Positions 4,641 through 12,307 of a stretch of 12,419 nucleotides of DNA are shown here, piece after piece. This DNA is from Bacillota bacterium (GTDB taxonomy: Bacteria; Bacillota; Clostridia; Tissierellales; Peptoniphilaceae): assembly GCA_023393715.1 (NCBI GenBank), contig JAEXCD010000121.1, forward strand, positions 1-12,419, given 5' to 3'. Position 1 is the stretch's first letter; the number at the start of each line of letters is the position of its first letter. A program made the translations under genes and the position numbers. Below the pieces are notes generated by a model that ran no database searches, had not been told where the DNA came from, and saw only the letters and a list, made by a program, of their open reading frames with translations.

Positions 4641-5711
4641 ATGAAAAAGTGGATTGTTCCGGCGGCGCTGCTGTTGGTTGTGTTGTCGGTGATGTTATTT
4701 TTGAAGCAGAATGCACAAAGGGAAGAGAAAGGGGCGAGAGATATGCGAACAGTGGAGAAAGCACAGCCGAAAAAGGAAAACCAAAGGGTTATTTATTTGG
4801 CGGGCGGTTGTTTCTGGGGGATGGAAGGATATTTTCGGCAGCTCGACGGCGTCTATGAGACGACGGTCGGTTATGCCAATGGAACGAGCGATCAGACGTC
4901 CTATGAAAAGCTGAAGGAAACCGACCATGCAGAAACGATCAGGGTGGCCTATGATTATTCCAGGATTTCATTGGAGGAGCTTTTGCTGCACTATTTCCGC
5001 ATCATCGACCCCACCTCGGTCAACAAACAGGGCAATGACGTGGGACGCCAGTATCGAACCGGTATCTATTATGATGCGCCGGAGGCGCTGCCGGTGATTG
5101 AAAAGATCATGAAGCAGAAGCGAGAAGAGTACGGCGAATTGGCGGTGGAGGTGCAGCCGCTTGCGCATTTCGTTCGTGCGGAGGAATATCATCAGGATTA
5201 TCTGGAAAAGAATCCGGGTGGGTACTGTCACATCGATTTGAAGCGGGCCTCGGAGCCGCTGATGAAAGAGGACTATATCAAGCCGTCGAAGGAGGATTTG
5301 AAGGGGCGGCTTACGGAGAAGGAATATGGGATCATGGTGGAGGCGCAAACCGAGCGTCCGTTCAGCAGTCCGCTCAATGAGGAGCATCGAAAGGGCATTT
5401 ATGTCGATAAGGCTTCGGGAGAGCCGCTCTTCTCTTCCGCGGATAAATTTGAATCGGGCTGCGGATGGCCGAGCTTTTCAAAACCGATTCTTACGGACAA
5501 GGTGACGGAAAAGGCGGATGACAGCCATGGTATGCACCGCGTCGAGGTGCGCAGCAAGACGGCGGACACGCACCTGGGGCATGTGTTTCACGACGGCCCC
5601 GAGGAAATGGGCGGTCTTCGGTATTGCATCAATGGAGCGAGCCTCGAATTTATTCCCTATGAGGAGATGGAAGCGCGCGGGTACGGGGCGTATATGGCGC
5701 TTTGCGAGTAA
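4641..5711 (+). CDS. msrAB: Membrane-anchored MsrA-MsrB fusion, peptide methionine sulfoxide reductase
   Basis: A 356-residue two-domain enzyme that reduces both epimers of methionine sulfoxide in proteins. The ATG follows AAGGAGG (4630-4636) at a tight four-base spacing. Residues 4-21 are a hydrophobic segment after MKK with no lipobox and no clear signal-peptidase site, so I infer an N-terminal anchor with the catalytic domains outside. MsrA (about 50-200) has GCFWG (56-60, catalytic Cys57), GYANG, DHAE (95-98), the QGNDVGRQYR stretch and a likely resolving Cys196. MsrB (about 220-345) has SGCGWPSF with Cys274, the RSKTADTHLGHVF segment and RYCING with catalytic Cys329. The usual zinc CxxC pairs are absent (GIYVDKASGEPLF), as in the non-zinc MsrB of fused enzymes. 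There is no thioredoxin-like domain, so an external partner must reduce it. No cognate reductant gene is adjacent. Confidence 0.96.
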   Translation: MKKWIVPAALLLVVLSVMLFLKQNAQREEKGARDMRTVEKAQPKKENQRVIYLAGGCFWGMEGYFRQLDGVYETTVGYANGTSDQTSYEKLKETDHAETIRVAYDYSRISLEELLLHYFRIIDPTSVNKQGNDVGRQYRTGIYYDAPEALPVIEKIMKQKREEYGELAVEVQPLAHFVRAEEYHQDYLEKNPGGYCHIDLKRASEPLMKEDYIKPSKEDLKGRLTEKEYGIMVEAQTERPFSSPLNEEHRKGIYVDKASGEPLFSSADKFESGCGWPSFSKPILTDKVTEKADDSHGMHRVEVRSKTADTHLGHVFHDGPEEMGGLRYCINGASLEFIPYEEMEARGYGAYMALCE

Positions 5712-5721
5712 CGGGAGCGGG

Positions 5722-5826
5722 GTGCGCGAGCGTGGATTTTCCTTTAACACTGCGCCGGCGCGAGTGACCACGATTCTTCCTTATAACAAGGCGTCGGCGC
5801 AAGCAACTGCGTGCGATTCTTTGGCA
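5722..5826. repeat. Degenerate tandem repeat downstream of msrAB
   Basis: There are about three imperfect units (5722-5750, 5751-5790, 5791-5826), each with a GCG(C/T)CGGCGC or GCGCGAGCG core, a GATT-T tract (GGATTTT, CGATTCTT, CGATTCTT) and, in the first two, CCTT(T/AT)AACA. The GCGYCGGCGC core resembles the GCGCCGAGCGC core of the repeats upstream of msrAB. No coding sense is seen. Confidence 0.5.
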
Positions 5827-5850
5827 GGGCGGCGACGGCCGCCCTTTTTT
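5827..5850 (+). terminator. Terminator downstream of msrAB
   Basis: GGGCGGC (5827-5833) pairs with GCCGCCC (5838-5844) around GACG and is followed by six T. It is a strong intrinsic terminator 115 bases after the msrAB stop, so the repeat between them is probably transcribed as the 3' untranslated end. Confidence 0.88.
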
Positions 5851-6096
5851 CGCCCGGGGTGCGCTTGAAAATGGTGCGTCGGGAGGCAAGAGCATCAAGG
5901 AGGGATTTTCATCGAAAAAATAAGGATAATGTTTGCCGCTGCTTTACGGGGCAAGAAAGCGAAGAGGGAGGAGGTGAACTGTGCGCGTGTGAAAAGCGGT
6001 GTAATACAGAGGAGAAAGGTGGCGTTTACTAATTCTCCAAAAAACGGAGAGAAGAATGGGGCGTTTTTATTCGAGAGGTATTCAAAATTTTCAAAC
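5851..6096 (+). other. Unassigned segment upstream of an orphan terminator
   Basis: No recognisable gene is seen. The segment lies between two intrinsic terminators, so something may be transcribed across it. TTCTCC (6033-6038) can pair either with GGAGAA (6011-6016) or with GGAGA (6046-6050), a mutually exclusive arrangement. An open frame (ATG 5929 to 6204) has AAGGAGG far upstream at 5897-5903, no matching start, and runs through the terminator at 6097-6130. I do not accept it as a gene. It could be a small RNA or a relic. Confidence 0.35.
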
Positions 6097-6130
6097 AGAG
6101 TTCGCCTGATACAGAGGGGACTCTTTTTTT
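6097..6130 (+). terminator. Orphan rho-independent terminator
   Basis: AGAGTTC plus CC (6097-6106, one bulged G) pairs with GGGGACTCT (6116-6124), giving nine pairs with one G-T. The loop is nine bases and the T-run spans 6124-6130. No accepted gene ends just before it, and the next gene has its own promoter downstream. Confidence 0.65.
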
Positions 6131-6335
6131 GTACGGATTTATTCGATGCATCACTACATACACTGCATAGCGCTGCCGCTTGGGCGGAGATACAAAATAG
6201 CTAAATGGTTTTCTTGGATTCATAAACTTTAGCAAAGAATAAACAATCAATTTAATTATAGATAAATCGATAATAGGAAAACGATGCTCTCGAAAAAAGC
6301 AGGCAATCGACTATGTTCTATCTAAATTCGGGAAA
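6131..6335. other. AT-rich intergenic stretch, no gene seen
   Basis: This is upstream sequence for the opp promoter. I found no reading frame with a ribosome binding site, no tRNA and no strong hairpin. The base composition becomes markedly AT-rich from about 6200, as expected before a strong promoter. Confidence 0.5.
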
Positions 6336-6343
6336 AAATAGTA

Positions 6344-6372
6344 TTGAATAACTATTTGAAACGTTCTATAAT
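6344..6372 (+). promoter_or_regulatory. Promoter of the opp operon with dyad over the -35 box
   Basis: TTGAAT (6344-6349) and TATAAT (6367-6372) are 17 bases apart. A second TATAAT lies at 6383-6388 without a well-spaced -35 box. An inverted repeat AAATAGT (6336-6342) / ACTATTT (6351-6357) with an eight-base centre encloses the -35 box exactly, as a repressor operator would. Predicted transcription start is near 6379, leaving about 124 bases of leader. Confidence 0.75.
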
Positions 6373-6416
6373 AAGCTAATACTATAATTTGGTAGCACGG
6401 TAAAGCGAAAGAACGC

Positions 6417-6480
6417 GGCCGGCTGGCCGGGCGAAACGGCGGACAAACCGGATGGCAAAACGCCGGACAGCCGGACAGAC
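6417..6480 (+). repeat. Degenerate octamer repeat in the opp leader
   Basis: Eight consecutive 8-base units can be laid out from 6417, related to GGCCGGCY or GGACAGMC; the last two (6465-6472, 6473-6480) differ by one base. CCGG occurs five times between 6419 and 6474. The stretch is in the 5' leader. An in-frame ATG at 6452 inside it would add 17 residues to OppB, but it has no ribosome binding site. Confidence 0.5.
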
Positions 6481-6502
6481 GAAAGGGAGAGAGGAAGGCG
6501 AT

Positions 6503-7423
6503 ATGTATCGATATCTGTTCAAACGATTAGGAATTATGCTGGTGACCCTGTTTTTGATTCTGTTGCTGACCTTTATTTTGATGCATTCGGTGGAGGGCGG
6601 CCCCTTCTCCCGGGAAAAGAAGCTGAATCCCCGAGTGGAGGAAGCGTTAAATGAAAAGTATCACCTCAACGATCCGATGGTGAAGCAGTTTTTTGATTAC
6701 GTGGGCGGCGTGCTTCGCTTTGATTTTGGCCCCTCGTTCAAATATCCGGGCAAGACGGTAAATGATTTTATAAGGGAGGGCTTTCCGATTTCTGCAAAGC
6801 TGGGTCTGGTGACCATGATTTTTATTTTGATTTCAGCCATTCCGCTGGGCATTTGGGCGGCGCTGAAAAACGGGCGATGGCAGGATGCGTTCGTCATGAC
6901 GATAGCGACATTGGGCGTGACGATTCCTTCCTTTGTACTGGCTACCGTGCTCATGTACTTTTTCTCCCATAAGCTGGAGTGGACGCCGGTATACGGTCTG
7001 GACAGTCCGGCGGGGTACATCCTTCCGGTGCTGGCCTTGGGCGGGTACTCGATGAGCTTTATCGCGCGGCTGATGCGCAGCAGTCTGCTCGAGGTGATGA
7101 ATCAGGATTACATACGGACGGCGCGCGCCAAGGGGCTGAGCGAGAGCGGCGTGATTTTGAAGCACGCGCTGCGCAACTCGTTGATCCCGGTGGTGACTAT
7201 TTTAGGCCCCACGATTGCAGGACTTTTGACGGGAAGCTTTGTTATCGAGAAAATCTTTGCGATACCGGGCATGGGCGTGTACTTCGTTGACAGCGTGGCC
7301 CAGCGCGATTACACCGCGATCATGGGCATCACGGTGTTCTATGCGACCTTTTTGATTGCGATGATTTTGCTGGTGGATCTGTTTTATGTACTGATCGATC
7401 CCCGGATCCAGCTGGAAGACTGA
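6503..7423 (+). CDS. oppB: Oligopeptide ABC transporter permease, OppB/DppB type
   Basis: A 306-residue inner-membrane permease, one half of the channel of a peptide importer. I chose ATG 6503 (MYRYLFKRLGIML), after the purine-rich GAGGAAGG at 6491-6498. The product then begins with the short basic N-terminus normal for the family; the upstream ATG 6452 would add a hydrophilic tail from the leader repeat. Membrane helices lie at about 9-28, 100-121, 130-154 and 172-191, with two more toward the C-terminus. The EAA loop that docks on the ATPase is at 203-226 (YIRTARAKGLSESG then LRNSL). The external region between helices 1 and 2 is the OppB N-terminal domain. It opens a five-gene operon, with nine bases to oppC. 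Substrate class (oligopeptide, dipeptide or other) is inferred only from family. Confidence 0.93.
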   Translation: MYRYLFKRLGIMLVTLFLILLLTFILMHSVEGGPFSREKKLNPRVEEALNEKYHLNDPMVKQFFDYVGGVLRFDFGPSFKYPGKTVNDFIREGFPISAKLGLVTMIFILISAIPLGIWAALKNGRWQDAFVMTIATLGVTIPSFVLATVLMYFFSHKLEWTPVYGLDSPAGYILPVLALGGYSMSFIARLMRSSLLEVMNQDYIRTARAKGLSESGVILKHALRNSLIPVVTILGPTIAGLLTGSFVIEKIFAIPGMGVYFVDSVAQRDYTAIMGITVFYATFLIAMILLVDLFYVLIDPRIQLED

Positions 7424-7432
7424 GGAGGCGGT

Positions 7433-8575
7433 ATGGAAAATAAGTGGCAAAGGGTCAATGTCGACCAATCGCTCAAAGAAAAAATCTACACGAAAAACCG
7501 CAGCTTTGCCTCGGATGTCTGGTACCGGTTCCGGCATAAATTCAGCGCGCTGGCCGGCTTGGTCTGCATTCTGCTGATGAGTCTGTTCGCGTTCGCAGGC
7601 CCGTATTTTACGGAGCACACCTATGACCGGCAGAATCTGGAGCATGTCAACCTCCCGCCGTTTCTTTCCGTTCAGGAGATCGGAGGCGCGTCCTACTACG
7701 TGACGCAGGGCATGAAGCTGTTACATATTTCCCCGGGCGGCGAGGCGCTGGAAAGCATTGCGTCGAGCGCGGACGATGCGGTCGGCCGCAGGATGACCTT
7801 CGAGGTCGACGGGAAAGAGCTGATTTTGGATTACGGACAAAAGCCGGCGGTGCTCGTGGACGCCGCGGGGAACACGGCGACGCAGAAAACCGTGTGGAAT
7901 GCGACCTATCGCCTCGGCTCCGATATGCTCGGGCGCGACATCATGGCGAGGCTGATGTATGGCAGTCGGATTTCTCTGATCGTCGCACTGGTGGCGGCCG
8001 TCATCAATATGACGATCGGCATCTTTTACGGCGGCATTTCCGGTTATATCGGCGGGATGACGGACATGATTATGATGCGCATCGTCGACATTATCAGCAC
8101 GATTCCGCTGACGTTGTACGTCATTTTGATCATGGTCTTTTTGGAAAACGGTCTGCTCAGCATCATCGTGGCCCTTTCCAGCGTATATTGGGTGACGATG
8201 GCGCGCGTGGTGCGCGGACAGGTCTATTCGATTAAGCAGCAGGAATTTGTCTACGCGGCAAGGACGATCGGCTCAAGCGACTGGACGATTCTGACGCGCC
8301 ATCTCCTGCCCAATGTCATGGGACCGATTTTGGTCACCGCGACGATGTTGATTCCCTCGGCCATCTTTATGGAGGCGTTTCTCAGCTTTATCGGGATCGG
8401 CATTGCGCCCCCAATGGCGAGTTTGGGGACGATGTGCAACGACAGCATTCAGACGTTGAAGGCCAGTCCGTACCAGCTGTTTTTCCCTGCATTGGTGATT
8501 TGCATCATCATGTTTTCCTTTAATTATGTCGGCGACGGGCTCCGGGATGCACTTGATCCGAAATTGAAAAAGTAG
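7433..8575 (+). CDS. oppC: Oligopeptide ABC transporter permease, OppC/DppC type, with enlarged external segment
   Basis: A 380-residue second permease. GAGGAGG (7422-7428) overlaps the oppB stop and lies four bases before the ATG. Features in order are a cytoplasmic N-terminus of about 38 residues, a first helix (39-58), an external stretch (60-160), then the permease core starting with the family motif LGSDMLGRD (161-169). Helices follow and the EAA loop is at 273-294 (VYAARTIGSSDW then RHLLPN). The typical family length is near 300 residues; the excess lies in the 60-160 segment, which has no Cys pair or repeat and looks like a small folded external domain that may touch OppA. It pairs with OppB and is coupled to OppD/OppF. 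Eight bases separate it from oppD. Confidence 0.94.
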   Translation: MENKWQRVNVDQSLKEKIYTKNRSFASDVWYRFRHKFSALAGLVCILLMSLFAFAGPYFTEHTYDRQNLEHVNLPPFLSVQEIGGASYYVTQGMKLLHISPGGEALESIASSADDAVGRRMTFEVDGKELILDYGQKPAVLVDAAGNTATQKTVWNATYRLGSDMLGRDIMARLMYGSRISLIVALVAAVINMTIGIFYGGISGYIGGMTDMIMMRIVDIISTIPLTLYVILIMVFLENGLLSIIVALSSVYWVTMARVVRGQVYSIKQQEFVYAARTIGSSDWTILTRHLLPNVMGPILVTATMLIPSAIFMEAFLSFIGIGIAPPMASLGTMCNDSIQTLKASPYQLFFPALVICIIMFSFNYVGDGLRDALDPKLKK

Positions 8576-8583
8576 GTGATCCT

Positions 8584-9603
8584 ATGATGCTATTGGAAGT
8601 AAAAGATCTCAGAAGCTCTTTTTTCACACAATCGGGCGAGGTTCAGGCGGTGCGCGGAGTAACCTTTGAGTTAAAGGAAGGGGATGCGCTCGGCATTGTC
8701 GGCGAAAGCGGCAGCGGCAAAAGCGTATCCAATATGAACATTCTGCAGCTGAACGCGGACAACTCCAGGGTGAAGGATGGGGAGATTCTCTTTGAAGGAA
8801 GCGACCTGCTGAAGCTTACGCGCAAGGAGCTTCGCCGGATTCGCGGAAAAGATATTGCAATGATCTTTCAGGATCCGATGAGCTCGTTAAATCCGCTTAT
8901 GACGATCGGGAAGCAGGTCGGCGAGGTGATTCGGATTCATGAAAAAGGCGTTTCCGCGAAGGAGGTGAGGGAGCGCGTGATCGAATTGCTCAACCTCGTG
9001 CGCATTCCGGAGGCGGAAAAGCGCTACGATTCCTACCCGCACGAATTCTCCGGCGGCATGCGCCAGCGTGTGATGATTGCCATGGCGTTGGCGCTGAATC
9101 CGAAAATTCTGATCGCGGATGAACCGACGACGGCGCTGGACGTCACCGTGCAGGATCAGATTTTGCGCCTCCTGGCGGACCTGCAGAAAAAGCGCCGCAT
9201 GTCGATCATCTTCGTGACGCACGATTTAGCGGTCGTCGCGCAGCTCTGCAACCGCGTACTGGTCATGTATGCCGGCATGGTGATGGAGGAGGCGGGAATC
9301 GAGGAGCTCTTCGATTGTCCCGCACATCCGTACACGATCGGGCTGTTCCGTTCAATGCCGAATCCGGAGCAGAATAAGGACGAGCGCCTGCAATCCATCG
9401 GCGGCTCACCTCCGGATATGCTGCAGCCGCCGAAGGGCTGCCCCTTTGCCCCGAGGTGCCCGCACGTGCGTCAGATCTGTCTGGAGGAGGTGCCGCCCTT
9501 TGTCGAGGTGTCCAAGGGACACCGAAGTCTTTGCTGGCTGCAAACCGCGGAAGGACTCTTACAGGAAGACAATCCGTTCGCAAAGGAGGCTGCTCATGAG
9601 TGA
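8584..9603 (+). CDS. oppD: Oligopeptide ABC transporter ATP-binding protein, OppD/DppD type
   Basis: A 339-residue cytoplasmic ATPase that drives peptide import with OppF. AGGTGAT (8574-8580) overlaps the oppC stop; two ATG codons follow (8584, 8587) and either may be used. Walker A GESGSGKS is at 40-47, the Q-loop IFQDP at 94-98, the signature FSGGMRQR at 155-162, Walker B ILIADEP at 175-181, the D-loop ALD at 184-186 and the switch His at 213. The C-terminal OppD/F extension carries GCPFAPRCP and two later Cys (one in SLCW). This is the four-Cys pattern that in characterised DppD binds a 4Fe-4S cluster. All catalytic residues are intact. The last codons overlap the start of oppF by eight bases, implying translational coupling. 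Confidence 0.96.
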   Translation: MMLLEVKDLRSSFFTQSGEVQAVRGVTFELKEGDALGIVGESGSGKSVSNMNILQLNADNSRVKDGEILFEGSDLLKLTRKELRRIRGKDIAMIFQDPMSSLNPLMTIGKQVGEVIRIHEKGVSAKEVRERVIELLNLVRIPEAEKRYDSYPHEFSGGMRQRVMIAMALALNPKILIADEPTTALDVTVQDQILRLLADLQKKRRMSIIFVTHDLAVVAQLCNRVLVMYAGMVMEEAGIEELFDCPAHPYTIGLFRSMPNPEQNKDERLQSIGGSPPDMLQPPKGCPFAPRCPHVRQICLEEVPPFVEVSKGHRSLCWLQTAEGLLQEDNPFAKEAAHE

Positions 9604-10591
9604 ACCCATTCTTCAGATTAAAAACCTGAAAAAATATTTTCCGGTGCGCGGGAAAAAGGGACAGATGGTACACGCCGTCGACGACGTGAGCTTTGAAATT
9701 CCGCGGGGGAAGACACTCGGCCTCGTCGGTGAGAGCGGCTGTGGGAAAAGCAGCTGTGCGCGAACCATCATTCGAATCCACGATCCGGACGAGGGACAGA
9801 TTCTGCTGGACGGCGTGGACGTCACCGGACTGAGCCCGAAGGAAATGCTGCCGCATCGAAAAAAGATGCAGATGATCTTTCAGGATCCGTATTCCTCGCT
9901 GAATGCACGTATGACGGTGCGCGACATCATAGCAGAACCCCTCCAGGCGCACCACCTGTGCAAGAACAAAAAGGAAGAGGATGAACTCGTCTTCGAAATG
10001 CTGGAAAAGGTCGGCCTGTCGCACGAGCACGCCGGACGCTATGCACACGAGTTCTCCGGCGGACAGCGGCAGCGCATCGGCATTGCGCGGGCCATTGTGC
10101 TGCGGCCGGAGCTGGTTATCTGCGATGAGCCGATTTCCGCTCTGGATGTCAGCATTCAGGCGCAGATCGTCAACCTCCTTTCCGATTTTCAGAAGGAGCT
10201 GAAGCTGTCCTATCTGTTCATTGCCCACGATCTTTCGATGGTGCGCTATGTTTCCGATGAGGTCGGCGTGATGTATCTGGGCAAGCTCGTCGAACGGTGT
10301 ACGGCGGATGAAATCTACCGCAAGCCGCTGCACCCGTATACCGAAGGCCTTTTAGCGAGTATTCCCATCCCCGATCCCCGAAGACGGACGCTGGAAACGG
10401 AGGCCGGTATTCAGGGGGATTTGCCCAATCCCATCAATCTGCCAGAGGGCTGCCGTTTTCGCAATCGCTGCCCGAAGGCGATGGCGCTTTGTAGTAGTGT
10501 GGAGCCGGTGCTCCAAGAGGTATCGCCGAACCATCAGGTAGCCTGTCACCTGTACGGCGCATGCCAAACGGGAACGACACCTGAAGAATAA
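9596..10591 (+). CDS. oppF: Oligopeptide ABC transporter ATP-binding protein, OppF/DppF type
   Basis: A 331-residue second ATPase of the importer. I start it at ATG 9596 (MSEPILQIKNL) because AAAGGAGG (9582-9589) is six bases upstream. A longer open frame from 9446 lies inside oppD and would add 50 unrelated residues. Walker A GESGCGKS is at 45-52, the Q-loop IFQDP at 94-98, the signature FSGGQRQR at 153-160, Walker B VICDEP at 174-179, the D-loop ALD at 182-184 and the switch His at 211. The C-terminal region repeats the Cys pattern (GCRFRNRCP, ALC, VAC), so a second iron-sulfur site is possible. It forms a heterodimer with OppD under the OppB/OppC channel. The start overlaps the oppD stop (ATGAGTGA). 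Confidence 0.96.
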   Translation: MSEPILQIKNLKKYFPVRGKKGQMVHAVDDVSFEIPRGKTLGLVGESGCGKSSCARTIIRIHDPDEGQILLDGVDVTGLSPKEMLPHRKKMQMIFQDPYSSLNARMTVRDIIAEPLQAHHLCKNKKEEDELVFEMLEKVGLSHEHAGRYAHEFSGGQRQRIGIARAIVLRPELVICDEPISALDVSIQAQIVNLLSDFQKELKLSYLFIAHDLSMVRYVSDEVGVMYLGKLVERCTADEIYRKPLHPYTEGLLASIPIPDPRRRTLETEAGIQGDLPNPINLPEGCRFRNRCPKAMALCSSVEPVLQEVSPNHQVACHLYGACQTGTTPEE

Positions 10592-10613
10592 GTACTGAAA
10601 AGGAGAAGAGAAA

Positions 10614-12278
10614 ATGAAAAAGAAAACCAGAATGTGGCTGTCTCTCGTATTATCCTGCAGTATTTTGGCATCCTGCGGCGGAAATGGCGGACAGACGTCT
10701 CAGTCCGCGAGTCAGGGGAATTCGGAATCCTCTGCTCAGGAGAGTCAGCAGGCAGCGAAGCAGGAAATCACCTTTGTCCTCTCCAACGAACCGGATGGAC
10801 TGGATCCAAGCGTGACGAGCAACAGCTTTGCCTCGCCGTTTTTACGCAATTGCTTCGAAGGGTTGGTTTCGACCGACGAAAAGGGTGGCACGATCCCGGG
10901 CATTGCGGAATCGTGGGATATCTCCGAGGATGGAAAAACCTACACCTTCCACCTGCGCGAGGGCCTGAAGTGGAGCGATGGAACGCCTTTGACGTCCAAG
11001 GACTTCATTTTTACGTACCAGCGCATGCTGAAGCCGGAAACGACGGCGCAGTATGTCGACTTTCTTTTAGACTACGTCGAGGGGGCGAAGGAAATATTTG
11101 AAACCGGGCAGGGTACGCTGGGCGTCGAAGCGCCGGACGATAACACCGTCATTTTCCATCTGACGAAGCCGGCGCCGTATTTCGCAAGTATGCTCGACAT
11201 GTGGTGCTACTATCCGGTGCAGGAAAAGACCGTCACCGAAAACGGAGACAAATGGACGCTCTCGCCGCAGACCTACGTTTCGAACGGCCCGTTCAAGATC
11301 ACGGATATGAAGCTCGGCGAATCGGTCACGGTTGAAAAGAATGAAAATTACTGGAATGCGGAAAATGTGAAGCTCGAAAAGATCACGTTCCGCTATATCA
11401 AGGATCAGGCGACCGCGCTGACGGCGTTTGAAAGCGGTGAGGTGGACGGAATCCGCAGCGTGCCGCTGGCCGACGCGCCGAGACTGAAAATGGAGAGCAA
11501 TGAATACTACATGCTTCCGTCCTATGCGACGACCTACTATCTGATCAACAATACCAAGGCGCCGTATGATAATCCCAAGGTGCGCGAAGCGCTGAATCTG
11601 GCTTTGGACCGTCAGTCGCTCATCGACAACGTGCTTCAGGGCAGCGCGGAGCCGGCCTATGCCTTGGTCGCGCCGGGCTACAGTGTCAATGGGAAAGACT
11701 ACACCGAAGGCCGTGGCGATTACGGAATCGGACCGAACGGCGACGTGGCCAAAGCGCAAAAGCTTCTCGAGGAGGCCGGATATCCCGGCGGAGCCGGATT
11801 CCCGCCGATGCAGCTTTCCTACTATTCGGATCCGCAGGTCAAGGTGCTGGTCGAGTCTCTGGCGCAGATGTGGAAGCAGAATTTGGGTATTGAGGTTGAG
11901 ATTTCAACGGAGGAGTGGCCGGTCTACTACGATCACATTCAGGCGATGGACTATGAGGTCGGTGCGATGGGCTGGGGCGCAGACTATCTGCATCCGATGA
12001 GCTTCCTGCCGTTGTGCAAGACGGGCGATGCGAACAACCACTGCGGATACAGCAATCCGAAGTACGACGAATTGGTCGAGCAGGCGCAAAGTGAAACGGA
12101 TCCCGAAAAGGGCGTCGAGCTGATGCGTCAGGCAGAGGATCTGCTCATGGCGGACTATCCGCTGATCCCGCTCTACTATCGCGCCAACACGCTGATGATG
12201 AAGGATTACGTCAAGGGCTGGACGATGGATGCGATGAGCGCGCTGCGCTTCGTCAACGCAGAGGTCGTGGGCAAGTAA
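10614..12278 (+). CDS. oppA: Oligopeptide-binding lipoprotein, OppA/SBP_bac_5 family
   Basis: A 554-residue extracellular substrate-binding protein that delivers peptides to the OppBC channel. AAGGAG (10600-10605) lies eight bases before the ATG. The N-terminus is a lipoprotein signal: basic MKKKTR, a hydrophobic stretch (7-17) and lipobox LASC with Cys21 for lipid attachment. A flexible Gly/Ser/Gln-rich linker (22-50) follows, typical of Gram-positive lipoproteins. The mature domain has the family signature AESWDISEDGKTYTF (98-112) running into WSDGTPLT, and the later SNGPFKI and PKVREALNLALDR segments. The C-terminal lobe is complete (PLIPLYYR). The order differs from the classic A-B-C-D-F layout: the binding protein comes last, 22 bases after oppF. 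Peptide length and sequence preference cannot be read from the sequence. Confidence 0.95.
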   Translation: MKKKTRMWLSLVLSCSILASCGGNGGQTSQSASQGNSESSAQESQQAAKQEITFVLSNEPDGLDPSVTSNSFASPFLRNCFEGLVSTDEKGGTIPGIAESWDISEDGKTYTFHLREGLKWSDGTPLTSKDFIFTYQRMLKPETTAQYVDFLLDYVEGAKEIFETGQGTLGVEAPDDNTVIFHLTKPAPYFASMLDMWCYYPVQEKTVTENGDKWTLSPQTYVSNGPFKITDMKLGESVTVEKNENYWNAENVKLEKITFRYIKDQATALTAFESGEVDGIRSVPLADAPRLKMESNEYYMLPSYATTYYLINNTKAPYDNPKVREALNLALDRQSLIDNVLQGSAEPAYALVAPGYSVNGKDYTEGRGDYGIGPNGDVAKAQKLLEEAGYPGGAGFPPMQLSYYSDPQVKVLVESLAQMWKQNLGIEVEISTEEWPVYYDHIQAMDYEVGAMGWGADYLHPMSFLPLCKTGDANNHCGYSNPKYDELVEQAQSETDPEKGVELMRQAEDLLMADYPLIPLYYRANTLMMKDYVKGWTMDAMSALRFVNAEVVGK

Positions 12279-12307
12279 TGCGCGCCCCTGACTAAGTACA
12301 CGTGGCC

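Noticed and set aside
6081..6100. AATTTTCAAACAGAG considered as a CodY box
   Set aside because: Only the left half matches the CodY palindrome and it lies inside and before a terminator, far from the opp promoter.
5929..6204. 91-codon plus-strand frame before the opp operon
   Set aside because: The ATG lacks a properly spaced ribosome binding site (AAGGAGG is about 25 bases upstream), the frame crosses an intrinsic terminator, and no family is recognisable.
6391..6410. GGTAGCACGGTAAAGCG considered as a T-box motif in the opp leader
   Set aside because: It does not match the TGGNACCGCG core, and no specifier stem or leader terminator lies between it and oppB.
9263..10333. 356-codon minus-strand frame opposite oppD and oppF
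   Set aside because: It spans the junction of two real overlapping genes on the other strand and has no family features.
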